From assembly GCA_030063045.1 (NCBI GenBank), contig JAQSEB010000108.1, positions 62,001 to 126,000 on the forward strand: a stretch of DNA of 64,000 bases. The letters are read 5' to 3'. Positions 1 to 13,079 of this stretch are shown here, one piece after another. Made by a program: the position numbers and the translations under genes. Every line of letters starts with the position of its first letter. Positions within the stretch are counted from its first letter, which is position 1. The notes below the pieces were generated by a model. It was not told where the DNA came from. It made no database searches and saw nothing but the letters and a program-made list of their open reading frames with translations. Origin of the DNA: Pratylenchus scribneri. Taxonomy: Eukaryota > Nematoda > Chromadorea > Rhabditida > Pratylenchidae.

Positions 1-534
1 CATCCTTAAATTAAAACCTTTAACAATCTGTATAATTCAATTGTAGCAATTATGAGTTGCCAGCGTTCAAATGTGAGCACTCGGCTCATACAAATGACAA
101 CTTCTCGCCTTTGATAATCGGGAAGAGATGGTGTGAACTTTGTTAAAAATTAAAATTCATTTGTCTTTCCAATAGCTATATTATTAATGTTCATTCATAT
201 TTTTTATTATTATAATTTATAAATAAAAGTCAATTAAACCTGAATAACATTTTTTGGATGTTTCCTTTTTCCAATTGTAATGCCGAATGAATTTAAAAGT
301 TGCTCATTTTCTTCTAAATTCATCGGCATTGGTGGTGCCGGCACAATGCAATTCATAAGGAACACTTCAATTTTACAGAGTCCCAAGCCGGCAACACGTT
401 CCAATGTTGTTGCAATTGTTTTTGCATATTTTTGTTGATTATTTTGGATCAGTTGAACACAAGAAATTTTATGCAAATTTGTTTGATCTTTGTCGGTTGC
501 CATCAAACCAACAATAAGAAGATCACCGTTTTGA
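1..534 (-). CDS. GT92 (DUF23) glycosyltransferase, partial
   Basis: Two exons on the minus strand, about 534-240 and 137-18, join in phase; the gene continues beyond the left edge. The second exon encodes a conserved block with the pattern V-V-I-C-M-S-R-x5-E-R-W-Q-L-x-I-A-x-I-E, which closely resembles the R-x-F-F-x-E-S-W-x-L-L-I-x-S-x-E-I block of the two GT92 genes at 43706-47365 and 50105-54440. The first exon matches the position of their N-terminal luminal exon (Cys-rich, ending in a Pro-rich stretch). GT92 enzymes are Golgi type II membrane galactosyltransferases. The membrane-anchor exon was not found; it could lie in 535-1400. The catalytic domain is outside the window. Family assignment rests on recalled motif similarity and on the internal paralogues. 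Confidence 0.65.
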
Positions 535-1722
535 CTTTAAAAATTTAAATTTTAATTATGCAGTTTAAAATTTGATAATTTTAGGTACAGATTGGTCAGT
601 GGGAGATAGATAATTATAATTGTTAATTAACCTAAAAATATATTTTTTATGCCTTATATCTTATTAATTTTATCCAGCCCAAGTCGATCAATAATTAATC
701 AAAATTTAGTGAATGAATCGGAGATTTAATTTTATATAAATTTCAGAATTTCAATAAATATTATTAAAAAAAATTTTGGTCATCAATTTGAAAGTGTCTG
801 ACTCTAATCTCTTACTCAGGGCATCCCCAGAAAATTATTTCATTTTGCGGCCACTTGATTAGAAAATAAAAAATTTTGAGGTGGATCTTTGCTTGAGGGC
901 AAAAAAGATTTAAAATCTAAGAGTAGCATTTAGGGGCTTCTTTATTTGGGGGCAGAGTGCAAATTCCCCCGTGGAAGGATATATTCTGTTGATCACCCTG
1001 AATTTATTTTAAAGTAATTCTTCTTCCTTAAGCCATTTCTATGATTCTTTTACTTTTTCATCATCATCATTTATCAGAAATTCTGATTTTATTATCAAAT
1101 ATTCATTTAAAAAAGATATTTAAAGAAACTTACAATGCTTTGTTGAAAAGAAATGTCTTATAGAGGAAGAAATAATTAAATTTGGACGGATTTCTTTTCT
1201 CAATTAATTTATTTGTTATTGGAAAACAAATTTTCGAGAGCAATATATAGCATAAAATTATGTAGGAAATATTGTTGCCGTATAAAATTCTGATAATAAA
1301 TTTGGCATATTTCATTGTGATTCGTAAAAGAGATTTGGCCAATGATGCAAAAGAATTATGCATTTGTCTGTAAAATTATGTTAAATTTTTTTGGAACAAT
1401 TGGATCAATCAGAATTTATTTAATAAAACATAAGAAATTTTATTATATTTTATCCTCCATTTTCATTTTTCATTTTTTTAAATAAAAAAAATCAGAAATT
1501 AAAATAAAAATGGTAATTTATATTTTATTGATCAAAAATACAATAATTTTGAAAACAAATATTGAATAACAAATAAAATAATATATATAAATATGGATAT
1601 GGGAAGGACTAAATTCATTGATTTCTTATTGACATTGCGAATTGCGCAATTTTATCAAAGTGACCAAATCTGACTTGGTGAAAGGCGAATAAAATGAATG
1701 AGCGAGCGAAGCAATATGTAAA
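535..1722. other. AT-rich stretch, possible upstream exon only
   Basis: Mostly AT-rich sequence. A minus-strand open frame at 1363-1130 starts with a Met and a hydrophobic segment and ends near a GTAAGT donor at about 1131. It could be the missing 5' exon of the GT92 gene, but no joining frame was proved. A short GC-richer patch at 785-990 has no recognisable coding or repeat content. Confidence 0.3.
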
Positions 1723-1859
1723 TTACGCATCTCGTTCACGAACTTCCAAATAATATAATGCTCGTCCATCGGTCAATAAATCAATATGTGGATTTCGGAT
1801 AACAATTTGACATTTTATAAATGAACATGAAAAATCATTTTTTATTCTTGATGAATAAG
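1723..1859 (-). CDS. Orphan terminal exon, unknown
   Basis: Minus-strand frame of about 45 codons from an AAAG acceptor at 1860 to a TAA at 1723-1725. Codon choice is balanced, and the peptide (with the run V-I-R-N-P-H-I-D-L-L-T-D-G-R) looks like real protein rather than AT-rich noise. It lies only about 75 bp below the end of the SLC35 gene, yet its phase does not fit any donor in that gene's last exon that I could find. It may be an alternative last exon or a relic. The family is not recognised. Confidence 0.3.
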
Positions 1860-1933
1860 CTTTAGGGCAAAAAAATTGAAAAGTTATTTTAATTACAATT
1901 TTTATCCAATAAGTTACAATATTTAATTAATTT

Positions 1934-3944
1934 TTATAATTCAAAATGCATTAGCTTTGAATGCAGCTTTCTATTAACCAATAAATGGCCAAAAGAATTT
2001 GAATATGCAAATGTGCTCAACAATACAATGAATAAGCCCAGGAGAAATTGCCAATTTGGAACGAAATCAAAAATAAAAATGGAAGCAAATGTGACGAATA
2101 GAATGGAATTTGCAGTGGCAAAATCTTTAAGAATATTATCTGCATATTTCAAACAAAATGCAATGGTCAATCCACCAATGGAAAGCCATAAAACCATAAA
2201 CCAAATGACAAAATCGAAGCCATAAAAATATCCATTTTCAGCAACGTCATTACCATTCTTTAAAAATATTTTTAAAGCGTAAAAATGTCATATTGATTAA
2301 CTAAGTAAAATGTTTTATTGATTGACTAGAAAAATGTGTTTTTGCTTAATTAAGAAAAATGTATTTTCAGTTGTTAAGAAAAATATTTTTTCGCTTGTTT
2401 AGAAAAATGTGTTTTCGCTTGCTCGAAAAAATGTATTTTCGCTTGCTAAGTAAATGTGTTTTCATTTGCTAAGAAAAATGTGTTTTCGCTTGTTTAGAAA
2501 AATATGTTTTCGCTTGTTTAGAAAAATGTGTTTTCGCTTGATAAGAAAAATATGTTTATAATTAACTAATAAAAATGTTTTTTTTTGATTGATTAAGAAA
2601 AATGTGTTTTTGATTAAAAAAATTACCTTAATATAAATCATTGCATAAGAAGATGGGATTGATGCAACCGACATTTGAATATTCCTCATCCAAACTGTTG
2701 TTGGAGATGTATCTTTGTAAATTTTCTCAAGCAGTACCCCAGCCAAACCAGAAATCATTGATGCAAGTATGACGGATAAAATTCCTTTAAAAATATACAT
2801 TTTTATTTTATATTTTTTAATTGAAAAATAACCTATAAGTGGATCCTGTTCTCTTTCATTGTTGCTGTTGTTTTTCCCCTTTTTCTGGTTCATTTGAAAA
2901 CTGACTATACTGACACCGATGAATAAGCATAAAATTGCGACGCATTGACGAAAATTTTGTGACCGTTTCAAAATAAGAACAGAAAAAATTGCTGCGAAAA
3001 GAATTCTAAGCTGGTAAATGACCTGAAATGCAATGGATTTTTAATATAAATTAATTATCGAGATGGATTTATATGAAAAAAATGGTAAAGGTTTATGACA
3101 AAATTTATAAAAAAAATTTTAATAAATATTTTTGAATTAATATAAAATTAAAAATTAAATAATTTTTCCAACGACAAAAGAAGCTGAATCCAAATGCGAA
3201 GCACCAACATAGACAATATTGTTTTGAATGGTGTACAACAATGTTGGTAACATCACCTTTATTGTATCAATTTTGTTTTTCATAATTTTATGATATATAG
3301 CTGAAAAAACTCTGAAAATTAAATTTTAATTTAATTATATTTTTTAAATATTTAAAATTAGAATAATTTTTTAAAGACATATTTCCGAAGTTAAATTTTT
3401 TATTTTGTGACAAAAAAAATTTTGTTGGTTAAACGTTAAAGATTAGTTCAATAACTATTTCGCTTTAAACTATGAATAAATTTTTTGAATTTTTCTTAAG
3501 GGCAAGAATGACAAAAAATGTCAAATTCTCATCTGCCCTAATGGGAAATCCATAGGGGATAACCACTGATCCAACTGAAGCCGGTGAATATTCCAGTGGC
3601 TAATTTTATTAATAAAGGGCAAAAATTTGATAATAATTTTTATAATTTACTAAATATTTTCTTTCTAATTTTTTTCTTTTCTGTAAAAGCCAAATTAATA
3701 AATGGGAATTTTATAATGAATATTGATAGGAAAGTTGAAAAATGTTCATGATATACTTTTTAAAATCATTTATTTCCAAGCAATATACTGCCATTATACA
3801 AAAGAACAATTTTACAAATTCCATCATGAGCACCGCCACACTGGCATAAAACATTTCGTCCACATCCCGAATACGCACATAGCGCATCAATAAAGTGTGA
3901 ACAGAATTTTGAAGAGTGAGCCAAGGCAGAATGATTTTTTTCAT
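1934..3944 (-). CDS. SLC35A-type nucleotide-sugar transporter
   Basis: Five exons on the minus strand (3944-3757, 3311-3173, 3022-2833, 2784-2627, 2257-1934) join without a phase break into about 332 residues, the usual length of SLC35A proteins (about 325). Family landmarks appear in order: an N-terminal helix with L-T-L-Q-N-S and M-R-Y; P-T-L-L-Y-T-I-Q-N-N-I-x-Y-V; D-S-A-S-F then Y-Q-L-R-I-L; G-L-A-G-V-x-x-E-K-I-Y; V-W-M-R-N-I-Q; K-Y-A-D-N-I-L-K-D-F-A-T; and D-F-V-P. These proteins exchange a UDP- or CMP-sugar for the nucleotide monophosphate across the Golgi membrane. UDP-GlcNAc/UDP-galactose is the likeliest substrate class, but it cannot be read from sequence. One donor (GTTGGA at 3172) is weak. 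Substrate supply for the GT92 enzymes in this window would be a natural partner role (inference). Confidence 0.9.
2285..2600. repeat. About 30-bp tandem repeat in SLC35 intron 4
   Basis: Roughly ten imperfect copies of a 28-31 bp unit around AAAAATGTGTTTTCGCTTG fill most of the last intron of the transporter gene. Copies in the centre (2390-2550) are the most alike; outer copies are decayed. Part of the array is open on the minus strand, which lengthens the preceding open frame artificially. Confidence 0.85.
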
Positions 3945-5762
3945 TGTGTTCGTAGCAAAAAAATAATTAAAAGAATTATTTTTAATTTATCGAATTAAAA
4001 AAATTGCTTCTTCATTTTAATTAATTGAGGGAAAGGAAAATGGAAATGAAAAGGAATGGAATAAGGAAATTGGGAATGCGTTGCCCTCAAATTTTCATTA
4101 TCTCGTTTTGCAAATAGATGAGATCTTGATCGATAATAAAAAAAAGTGAAATGAGAAGCATAGTAAGAATGGGCGGCGTTAAATTGATTGGAAATTTATA
4201 ATTAAACATTTCAATTTAAATCAATATGCAAATTTATCATATAAATATATGTGATAATTCCAAATAGATAAAGTAATAAGGACTATGAAAATATTGGCGA
4301 TCCCACAATCGACAATCATAATTTCTGATTTAATTCTGTAAATTGGAATTCCGGTTCTAGTGCAATTTGTCCATGGGTCCAAAAACACTTTATGCGTCCA
4401 ATGAAATTTCATGGTGGGGTTTTTATGGCTCGGGTATTGGTCTGAGGCTAGGTTAGGGTTCAGTGTGGGGTTTAGGGTAGAATAAGTTAGGTTTTAGGGC
4501 TAGGCGTATGAGTTCTACAGCTAAGGCAAGCTAGATTATTTTAAAAATATTTAACTTGGAAGCATAATTGTTTGATTGGACGATATAAAGGACTTTTGGA
4601 CGCATAAACTGCACTAAAACCGTCAATTTTATCTTCTTTTAAAATAATTATTGTAAGTTAAGTAACATTTTTATGTATATTAACAATTATTATATTATAA
4701 ATATTTTTTTCACTTGATAATTGATATCCCCAAGGAGTTGAATATCACAGAAGAAAGATTGAAATAATTTTGTCAGCTTTATTCCATGAACAACCTCAAT
4801 TGAATTAAAAAAATGGCAGAAATGATAAATGAATATATAAAAATGCTCAATAATAATATAAATGACATTGGAATTTTTTACCATTTTAAAAAAATAAAAA
4901 ATTGGAATAAATTTGAAATTAAAAAAAAGATAAATTAGGTATATTTTTCAATAAATTTTATTTTTTTATGGCAAATGGCCATAATTCACATTATAAATTA
5001 GAATGAACAAAAATAAATTCATTTGATTAATTTTAGCCAATAAACTTCCAATCGTTTAATTGTAAAATTGCTCAAATTAAATCACTCGATTTTTTGACCC
5101 AATTTTGTTGACCCAAATATCACATAAATTTTTTCCATACACCACATTCAAGAAGCAAAGCATTTCGATCGAATCAATCGGCAGAAATAACAGAAAGTTC
5201 CTGGGTAAATATAAGGAAATAAAAAGAAAATCTCCCCCAAAACCATATTTATAATTTTTTGGGTTTATTTATCTACGGCAGTAAAATGTAAAATACAATT
5301 CCATTTTGTTTTTCCGCGGTTGTAATAGAAGATAAATTATATATAACAAAAGATTTATTTTTTATTTATTTCAATTTTGACGAGTTCTTTATTCTTCAAA
5401 AAATTTATAAAATTCTCAAATAAATTTATAGAGCAAATTATTTATTGTAAAAAATTTATCAAAATTCCCATCACTTTTGCGAATTGCAAAAAAATCAAAG
5501 ACACACAAATTTAATTAATTAAATGTTTTTATTTAAAAAATAATTATTTTAGCTTTAAAAATTTACCTTAGAAATTAAAATTAAATTGATGAAAAAGCTC
5601 ATCACTCAGTCATCTTTTAATAAAAGCAAAAAGTAATTTCAAAATGCACTCATAAAAATTTATGCAAAAATCAAACTTTTTAATTCTAAATTTATTATTT
5701 GCCTATATTTTTTAATATTCATATTTAGACAAAATTTAGCATCTCTATTTTCATCATCAAAA
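3945..5762. other. Intergenic, AT-rich, with one short inverted-repeat element
   Basis: No gene is supported here. Minus-strand open frames at 4221-4412 and 4690-4884 lack splice context or similarity. Around 4350-4625 an inverted repeat (left CCGGTTCTAGTGCA, right TGCACTAAAACCG) encloses a core of GGTTAGGG/GGTTTAGGG-like runs (4440-4510). This looks like a small MITE with telomere-like content. The remainder is AT-rich. Confidence 0.5.
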
Positions 5763-8563
5763 ATGATGCGCAAAATTGTTCCAATCGGCAAATTCACCTT
5801 AAAAATTGGCTTTTGTCTTTTAATATTTTTGCTTATTTTCGTCAATTTCTACTCCTATTCAATGCTCACTCGACTTGCCTATTCATTCAATTGGCTTTTG
5901 GCAAAAACTCCATTGATGTCAGCACAAAATGAAGAAATTTACATTCCATCGGCATTGTCACATATTTTTAATTGGCTCCACTATTTTAAATGGTTTATTA
6001 TTGCATTACAATCAATGGTGAATTTTTAAATATTAATTTTGAGCACTTGATTTTTAACTTTTTAAAACTTTTTATCATTTAATTAAATATTTTCTATCTA
6101 GTATTTGATTCAAAAATTAACAAATTAATTGATAAAAAATTAGTACAAAATAAACTAAAACTGAAAAATTTTTGCCTGTTTTGCTCCTTTTTAGTGCATA
6201 GTTTTTGCAATTTTAAAATCAAATCCAATAATTTTTTGATTATTAAATTCATTTAAATCAACAAGGATATATAATGGTTTTCGTATAGATTATCAGTTTA
6301 ATTTTAAAAAAAATCTGTTTTTCTTTAAAAATATAGCTCCGTAGTTCAATCACAGTTAGCGACAAATAAATTTTTTTAATTTCTTATAGTATTTTTTGAG
6401 AATTTTTACCAAATTTGACCATAAATAATTAATATTTGCTAAAGAAATTCGTTTATTTGCTATTTATTCAAAATTAATTTTTCAAATTTATTCTATAAAT
6501 AACATAAAAATATTTATAAAATTTTATTTTCAGTTATTTGACGATGGATTCCCTGCATTTGAGGGAAAATATCATTGGTTGAAAAATGAATTGGCTTATT
6601 GCAATGTTGCCGAAGACACACTTTTCCATGGACAATTCAAGGGTAATTCAACTTTTACTTATATTTTTAATTTTATTAAATTTAAATTTTAAAATTACTT
6701 ATAAGATCCTCGATTGAAATGTCACATTTATGCCATCATTCCGTTGATGTTTGTGAAGACGGAATTGTTCAATATCGATCCGCCAATATTAAAATTCCAT
6801 GAATTTTTGCCACCAAAAAGAATTGCGCAATTCATCCAGGAAATTGAATTGAGACCGTTAAAACCATCGGTAATTTTGTTTTTATATGAATTCTTTTAAT
6901 TGTTGATAAATTGTAAAGAAAATTTATTTTATAGGATTTTTGATTATAAAACAATAGGATAAATATTACAAAACTCTACCGAATTATTAATTACAATCTG
7001 AAATATAAAAATAAAAACTAAGCAAAAAATAAAAAAAAATTGAAAAGAAAATATATAAAATATATCAAAAATATGAATATTTCCTTTTTCATATATTTTT
7101 AATTATTTAATATACTTAGCTATCGACTTAGCTTCATTTAATAAAATAGTCAGCTGAAAAGCAGAACAAAAATATGCAATTAATTCCTAATATTGGTGCC
7201 ACATTTAAGTATGATTTAGAAATTATATTGACTATTTTGATTTTTTAAAATTTTTTTATTCGAATTTCATATACTGAAATGCTAAAAATTATCTAATTTA
7301 ACAAAAAACTTCAGCGGATAAATGTGCGCGATGGTCTGGGCGAAAACATTTGGCAGGACAGCATTGTTGTCAATGACACATTCATTCATCCATTTTCTTC
7401 ACCTTTCTTCAAGAGCACATTTATTTACATTCAACAACGAATAAATGCATTCAATTTTGGTCGATCCGAATTGTATAATGTAAAAAATTATAGATATAAA
7501 TTATTTCGTTTTAATCTTTTTTTTTAAAATTAATTTTCAAATACTTTTTCCTATTTTTCATGTCAAAAAATATGAAGTTGGTGGACATTATGCGCCACAT
7601 TTGGACATTTTAGCATCTAAGCCAGATCCATTGTATGGCAATCGAATTGCCACATTCATGTTTATTCTTCGGCCAGCGGATATCGGAGGAGGTATGTAAT
7701 ATAATCATTTAAATTTTTAAATTTTTATGCATACCAAAATAGAAATTGGGATACTTCAATTTAAATATTGGTATTTTTTCCTTGCAAGATAAAATTATGA
7801 TTTACGAGTCAAATAATTGCCATAGAAAAAAACATTTTTTAATAGGAAAAAAAATGAAATTGATTAATAATTGCTTATAACTTAGATAAAAAATTATTGA
7901 AAATTAATGAATTTTTTAAAATTATTATCATTTATATTTTTTTTCGGTAATTATTCTAAATAATCCATTAAAAATAAATAGTGAAGGTAAATAATAAATG
8001 AGACACTCGAATAATTTTAATTCATAATTTTATTTATGTTGCAAAAATATTTAAAAATTAAAATTTTAATAATATTAAATAAAAAATTTTCGTTCTTTTA
8101 GGCACAGTATTCCCGGATGTTGGTTTCACATTTATGCCCAATAAGCCGGGTGATGCACTCCTTTGGTTGAATATGATGCCCGACTATTCCACGGCATATG
8201 GCTCTTTGCATGGAGCATGCCCAACATTGAAGGGAACAAAAATTGGCATAACAATGTGGATTAGAAGGTTCCATATTTTTATTGTTTCACCGTTATAATT
8301 TTATTTTTCTTAATTTTTATTTCTTTCAAAAATTAAAATATTAAAAATATAATTATATAAAATTAATTAAAATTTATTTTTTGATATTCTTTTAATGTTT
8401 TTAATTATATTATAAAATCAATAGACAAAAAATTATTCCCGTTAATTTCAGTGTGACCCAAGAATTGCGTTTGATTTCTCCCCGACAATTTGGGCAGCAT
8501 TATGATTACAAACAATTGGTTCGGCCAAAAGCAATGAAAAGAGGGTCAAAATTGTGGGAATGA
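5763..8563 (+). CDS. Prolyl 4-hydroxylase-like 2OG-Fe(II) oxygenase, membrane anchored
   Basis: Eight exons (5763-6017, 6534-6642, 6706-6869, 7150-7209, 7315-7491, 7574-7691, 8102-8267, 8452-8563) give about 386 residues. An N-terminal hydrophobic anchor (residues about 10-30) is followed by a P4Hc-type catalytic domain. Exon 6 carries V-G-G-H-Y-A-P-H-L-D, giving the H-x-D iron ligands. Exon 7 carries the distal His in L-H-G-A-C-P and the 2-oxoglutarate Lys in G-T-K-I-G. Family enzymes hydroxylate proline in collagen-like chains in the ER. The protein is shorter than classical alpha subunits (about 530) and lacks a recognisable peptide-binding domain, so its substrate is open. Two introns, after exons 4 and 5, have non-canonical borders (see findings). 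ATGs at 5763 and 5766 are both possible starts. Confidence 0.85.
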
Positions 8564-8853
8564 TGATCCATAAAATTTATGAACAAATGTGATTTTTATA
8601 AAGAATAATTGTTTGAATAAAAAAATAAAATATTGCATTATTTATTCCATATGAGCAAAGGCAAAAGTTAAAAATATTTTTTCTGGGAAATTTTTACAAA
8701 TTTTGAACATTTGAAAGAACATTGGAAAAATTTTTAATCCTTTCTTAATTGGACCGTTCATGATTAACCATTCCATGACCATTGGTTACCCATTCCTTCC
8801 TGCTATAAAATTAATCAATTATTTAACGAATAAAATAATTTAAATTACCATTT

Positions 8854-11800
8854 TTAAGCCTTCCTCCTCCAATTTTCCGGTTTAATTTTTGCAACATTTC
8901 CAACTTTTCTCCTTTGACGGGATATTTTTGAACAAATTCTGTAAATCCAAAAGAGAGCAGAAATGGTAAAAATTGTTCCCTCGAAGATTCGATAGAAACG
9001 AATTTCATCGAATGCAATTTTGTAAATATAATGGAGAAGGGCGGCGGCACAACGAAAAAGTTCCATTGAAGGAGCCCATCGGCGGAGATCAAAGAATGCT
9101 CCGAACGATTGCACTTTAAAAAGGGGAAGGGATTGAGGGGAAGATTAATATGGGAAGGGGGAAAGCGGGAAAGGGAGCGAGGAAATGGGGATGGGGAATT
9201 TCGCGCAGTGACATATGCCCTACTGACTGAGAACTCGGAATGGATGAAAAGTGAAAATGACCTTGAAATTATATTCCAAATATTTACAAAAAATTAATAA
9301 TTAATAATATTTGGAAACATTTTAAAATATTTTAAATTTATTTATGAAAATAAAAATTAAGCGAAAAATAATTTATTTATATTTTGATCATATTTCTGTT
9401 AAATTAACAAAATTATGCATTTTAATAAATAATTGAATTAAAGGAAATTGGTCAAAAATTTTTGATACTTTTTAATTTTTAAATAACCTAAAACATCAAA
9501 AAAGGCTTAAGAGAATGTGCCATTTTAGAATTAAAAAAATTTCAGAATCCAAAAAAATATGAAAAAGATTAAGTACATTTCGCATCGTTTTTTTATTTTG
9601 AGGATTATTTTCGATTTTACATATGTTTAAATAAAATTTATAAATAGATTTTTGCTGATATTTGAATGGATGGATTAAATGCTGTCTATTAAAATTCGAA
9701 ATAAAAACTAACTTGTTAAAATAAAAAATCCCAATTTGAGGATAAATTCATGCCAATCCATTTGAGCCCGATCATATTCAAAATGCAGGAAGAAAGCAAG
9801 GAGAAGCAAGAAATGGCAAAAAATATAAGCCTTTAGCCAAAATGGCAGACGGGGATTGTAAATTTGTGGATTGGTTTCGGATAACGGAATTTGATATGAA
9901 GAATGCGGGAGGTAGAACCAATGGCAAAAATAACGGACCTTGAGAAAATTTACAAATTAATTTTTTCAAATTTTTTATTTATTTTTTATCTTGGCTTATA
10001 TTCAGAGCTGGGTCCGACTCCGACTCCGGCTCCGACTCCGACTCCGGCTCCGACTCCGCTCCGGAGCTGGAGTCGGAGTCGGAGTCGGAGTCGGAGCCGG
10101 AGTCGGAGCTGGAGTCAAAATTTTCAAAGATCGGAGTTGGGAGTCGGAGTCGGAGTCAAAAATTTTGAGCGACTCCTGACTCCGGTCGACTCCGGATTTT
10201 TATTTAAAAAAATTGTATTTTTTACCTAAATTTTTAAAAAAATTTGCCTTTTCATTTTTTTTAAAATTAAATTTTTTTGATTTATTTTGTCTAAAATTGA
10301 AATTTTCATACCGAAATTATATCATTTTCGGAAATAGATTTAAATTTTACACAAAAATGCCCTAGAGTCAAATCGAAATTACTTAAAAAAATTTCTGCGG
10401 AGTCAAACTCCGGAGTCGGAGTCGAGCTTTAGAACGACTCCGGAGTTGGAGTCGGAGTCGGAGTCAAAAATTGGAAAGCCCGGAGTCCGGAGTCGGAGTC
10501 GGAGCTAAATTTTTGAAAGATCGGAGTCCGGAGTCGGAGTCGGAGTCAAGATTTATGAAAAGCACAGCTCTGCTTATATTTAATAAATGTTTTTAATAAT
10601 GTCAAACAAAAAGAAATATTTTATTTTTAATGATTGCAGAAATTTTATTCGGGAACCAAATTTTATCCATACAATTAAGCAATTTTCGAAATTATTACTA
10701 AATTTTTTCACATTGTATGATATTTCTTTAAAACCATTTAATATTAAAATAATTTATCAAAAATTAATGGCAAGAAATTTGACCTATTTAGATCGATTTT
10801 TTGCTTTTTGATTCATAAATTTTCGAAAATTCCATTTAAAATCTTAAATTAATTCTCCAAATCAGCACTATTGAATGATAAAAAAAATGCTAAATCTAAA
10901 CAAATGACCAATGTGGTTGAATAAAATGTTAAAACAGATTTAAAGTTTATTAAACGGACCGGCATGCCTGGGGACCAAGCGGGTGGAAAGAACATTGCCT
11001 CAAATAAAATAATTATTATTAATTTATATGATTATTTTTCCACTTTCAATTTGTCAATTGTCTTTGGATATATTGGTTGCCCATTTTTGTCTTTTTCTCG
11101 CCATTTATTAAGAAGAAATTCCTATGTAAATGGAAAATTATAAATAGTATTAAAGAATTTTTACTTTGAGTGAATGAAATTGAAGCCAAATTTGATTGAA
11201 TGATCGTTCATTTTTGACTAGGCCATCTATGCAAATAAATTAAATTGATTATCATATCTTGTATTTTATATTAAACTAACAAATTGGTGGATCATTCAGA
11301 CGTTCTGCCTAAATTAAAAAATAGAAAATTTAATTTATTTATTTAATTAGGACCTCAAAAGTGCCAAAAATACGATCCCAAATGATCAGAACACCTATTT
11401 TTAAGGGGAAAGGAAATTATTTTAAAAAGAAATGTGAAGTATACCGCCAAAATTACGATCAATGCAGTAGAGGTTACGACCATGATGGACCTTGAGGGAA
11501 AAATTAAACGTTAAAAAATATAGCAAAGTAAATTTAGTTTTTATTACAATTTATTATTTGAATATCCAATTTAGATTTTGGTTCAGATTCAGACCAAGCA
11601 AAATCCTATAATAATAGAGAATAGACTAAAGAATAAGGGTTACTCGATGATCTCAATTTAGATGCTTGAAATAGATTTAACGAGAGAATTTTTTCATGAT
11701 TCATTTTTGAATCGGCTATAAGGATGTTTGTTAATTTTTTTTAAAATTTTTTCTCATAAAACTTAAAAATTTCTATTTTTAAAGGAACAAAAACCAATAT

Positions 11801-13045
11801 TTTGTAAAGTGGCAAAAGAGTAAAAAAATAGTTTTTGATTATTTTTTAGTATATTATTTATTGTGAAATTCATTATTCAATTTTGTACAAAATTTAAAAA
11901 AAGATTGTATTATAAATTAAAAATGAGATTAAAAAAATTGCAATAATATTTAAAAAATTGAACAACAAACCCGATGATGGGAAGGAGTGTTGAAAAGCCA
12001 ACCAAGTGGGCCCAGTGATCCAAGTAACTAGACACAAAGAAATTTGGTTAAAAGGAAATGCATGAAAGAAACAAACGCTGGTATGCATCCAAAATTGAAA
12101 AATTTCCGAAAAATAGCGATGAACAAGGAAAATGGGCGGCGGAATGAAGAATGCCTTTAAACGGGGAATTTGGGATAAATTTTTTTCTCATTTGTGATAA
12201 AAATAGTGAATAAAGCGGTAAAATTTTGTACAAAAAATTTTTTTTTTAAATTAATTATTTGAATTTATAGAAAAAAATATAATTTTAACAAATATTAATG
12301 ATTAAAAAATAATCAAAATTGAAATCTTACAAATATTTTGCTGGTTTTTTGAGGAAATTTTCATATTTTCCCAAATTTTACCTGCAAGATGTCGTAGAAA
12401 GCTAAGCCAGCATCCTATTTTGGATGAGCGATATTATAATAAAATTAAGCATAGATTTACCTGAATTGCGGCTTGACGAAATGAGGTTGAAAGATTGAAA
12501 TATTGACTGGAATGATGAATTGTGTGCATTCCCCAGAAAATTCCGATTTCTGTGCATTATTAAATATTATTAATATTTTTATTCTATTAAATATTAACAA
12601 ATTAGATTAGGAAATTAAATTTTCTATAATTTGTTTGTTAATTATTATTAATAGTATCCATATTTTAGATGGCATAATAGTACTTATTTAACAATAAGTT
12701 TGTATCGCTTTTTTGTTAAGAAGGGAAAAAGTGTAGGGTTCCCCCTATGGATTTTTGGGATTAGGGATAGGGTCATTTGGGTTTATATTAGTTGATATCC
12801 TTTCCCTGAACGATCCCTAATAGTCCTAATCCTAAGTCCTAAGTTCTAACCATATTTTATGACTCAAATAGGGACCATTCATTTTCTATAGTTAATAGAA
12901 AAAGCGGATATCAACTAAGCAAGTATTGGCATAATTTACCAAATATAATTGCTCAATATTTAATTTAATTTCTCTAAAATAAGCAAAAAAAATTTTGGAA
13001 GCAATAAAATTTCGCTGAAAATTTTTTGGAGGCGAAAAAATTACG

Positions 13046-13079
<34 letters not shown>

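Noticed and set aside
9109..9297. Plus-strand Gly/Arg/Glu-rich frame
   Set aside because: Purine-rich composition just upstream of AGMO exon 17 on the opposite strand; no support.
9903..10229. Arg/Ser- and Pro/Thr-repeat open frames
   Set aside because: Translation of the GAGTCG satellite, outside any spliced model; the coding strand there is the AGMO minus strand.
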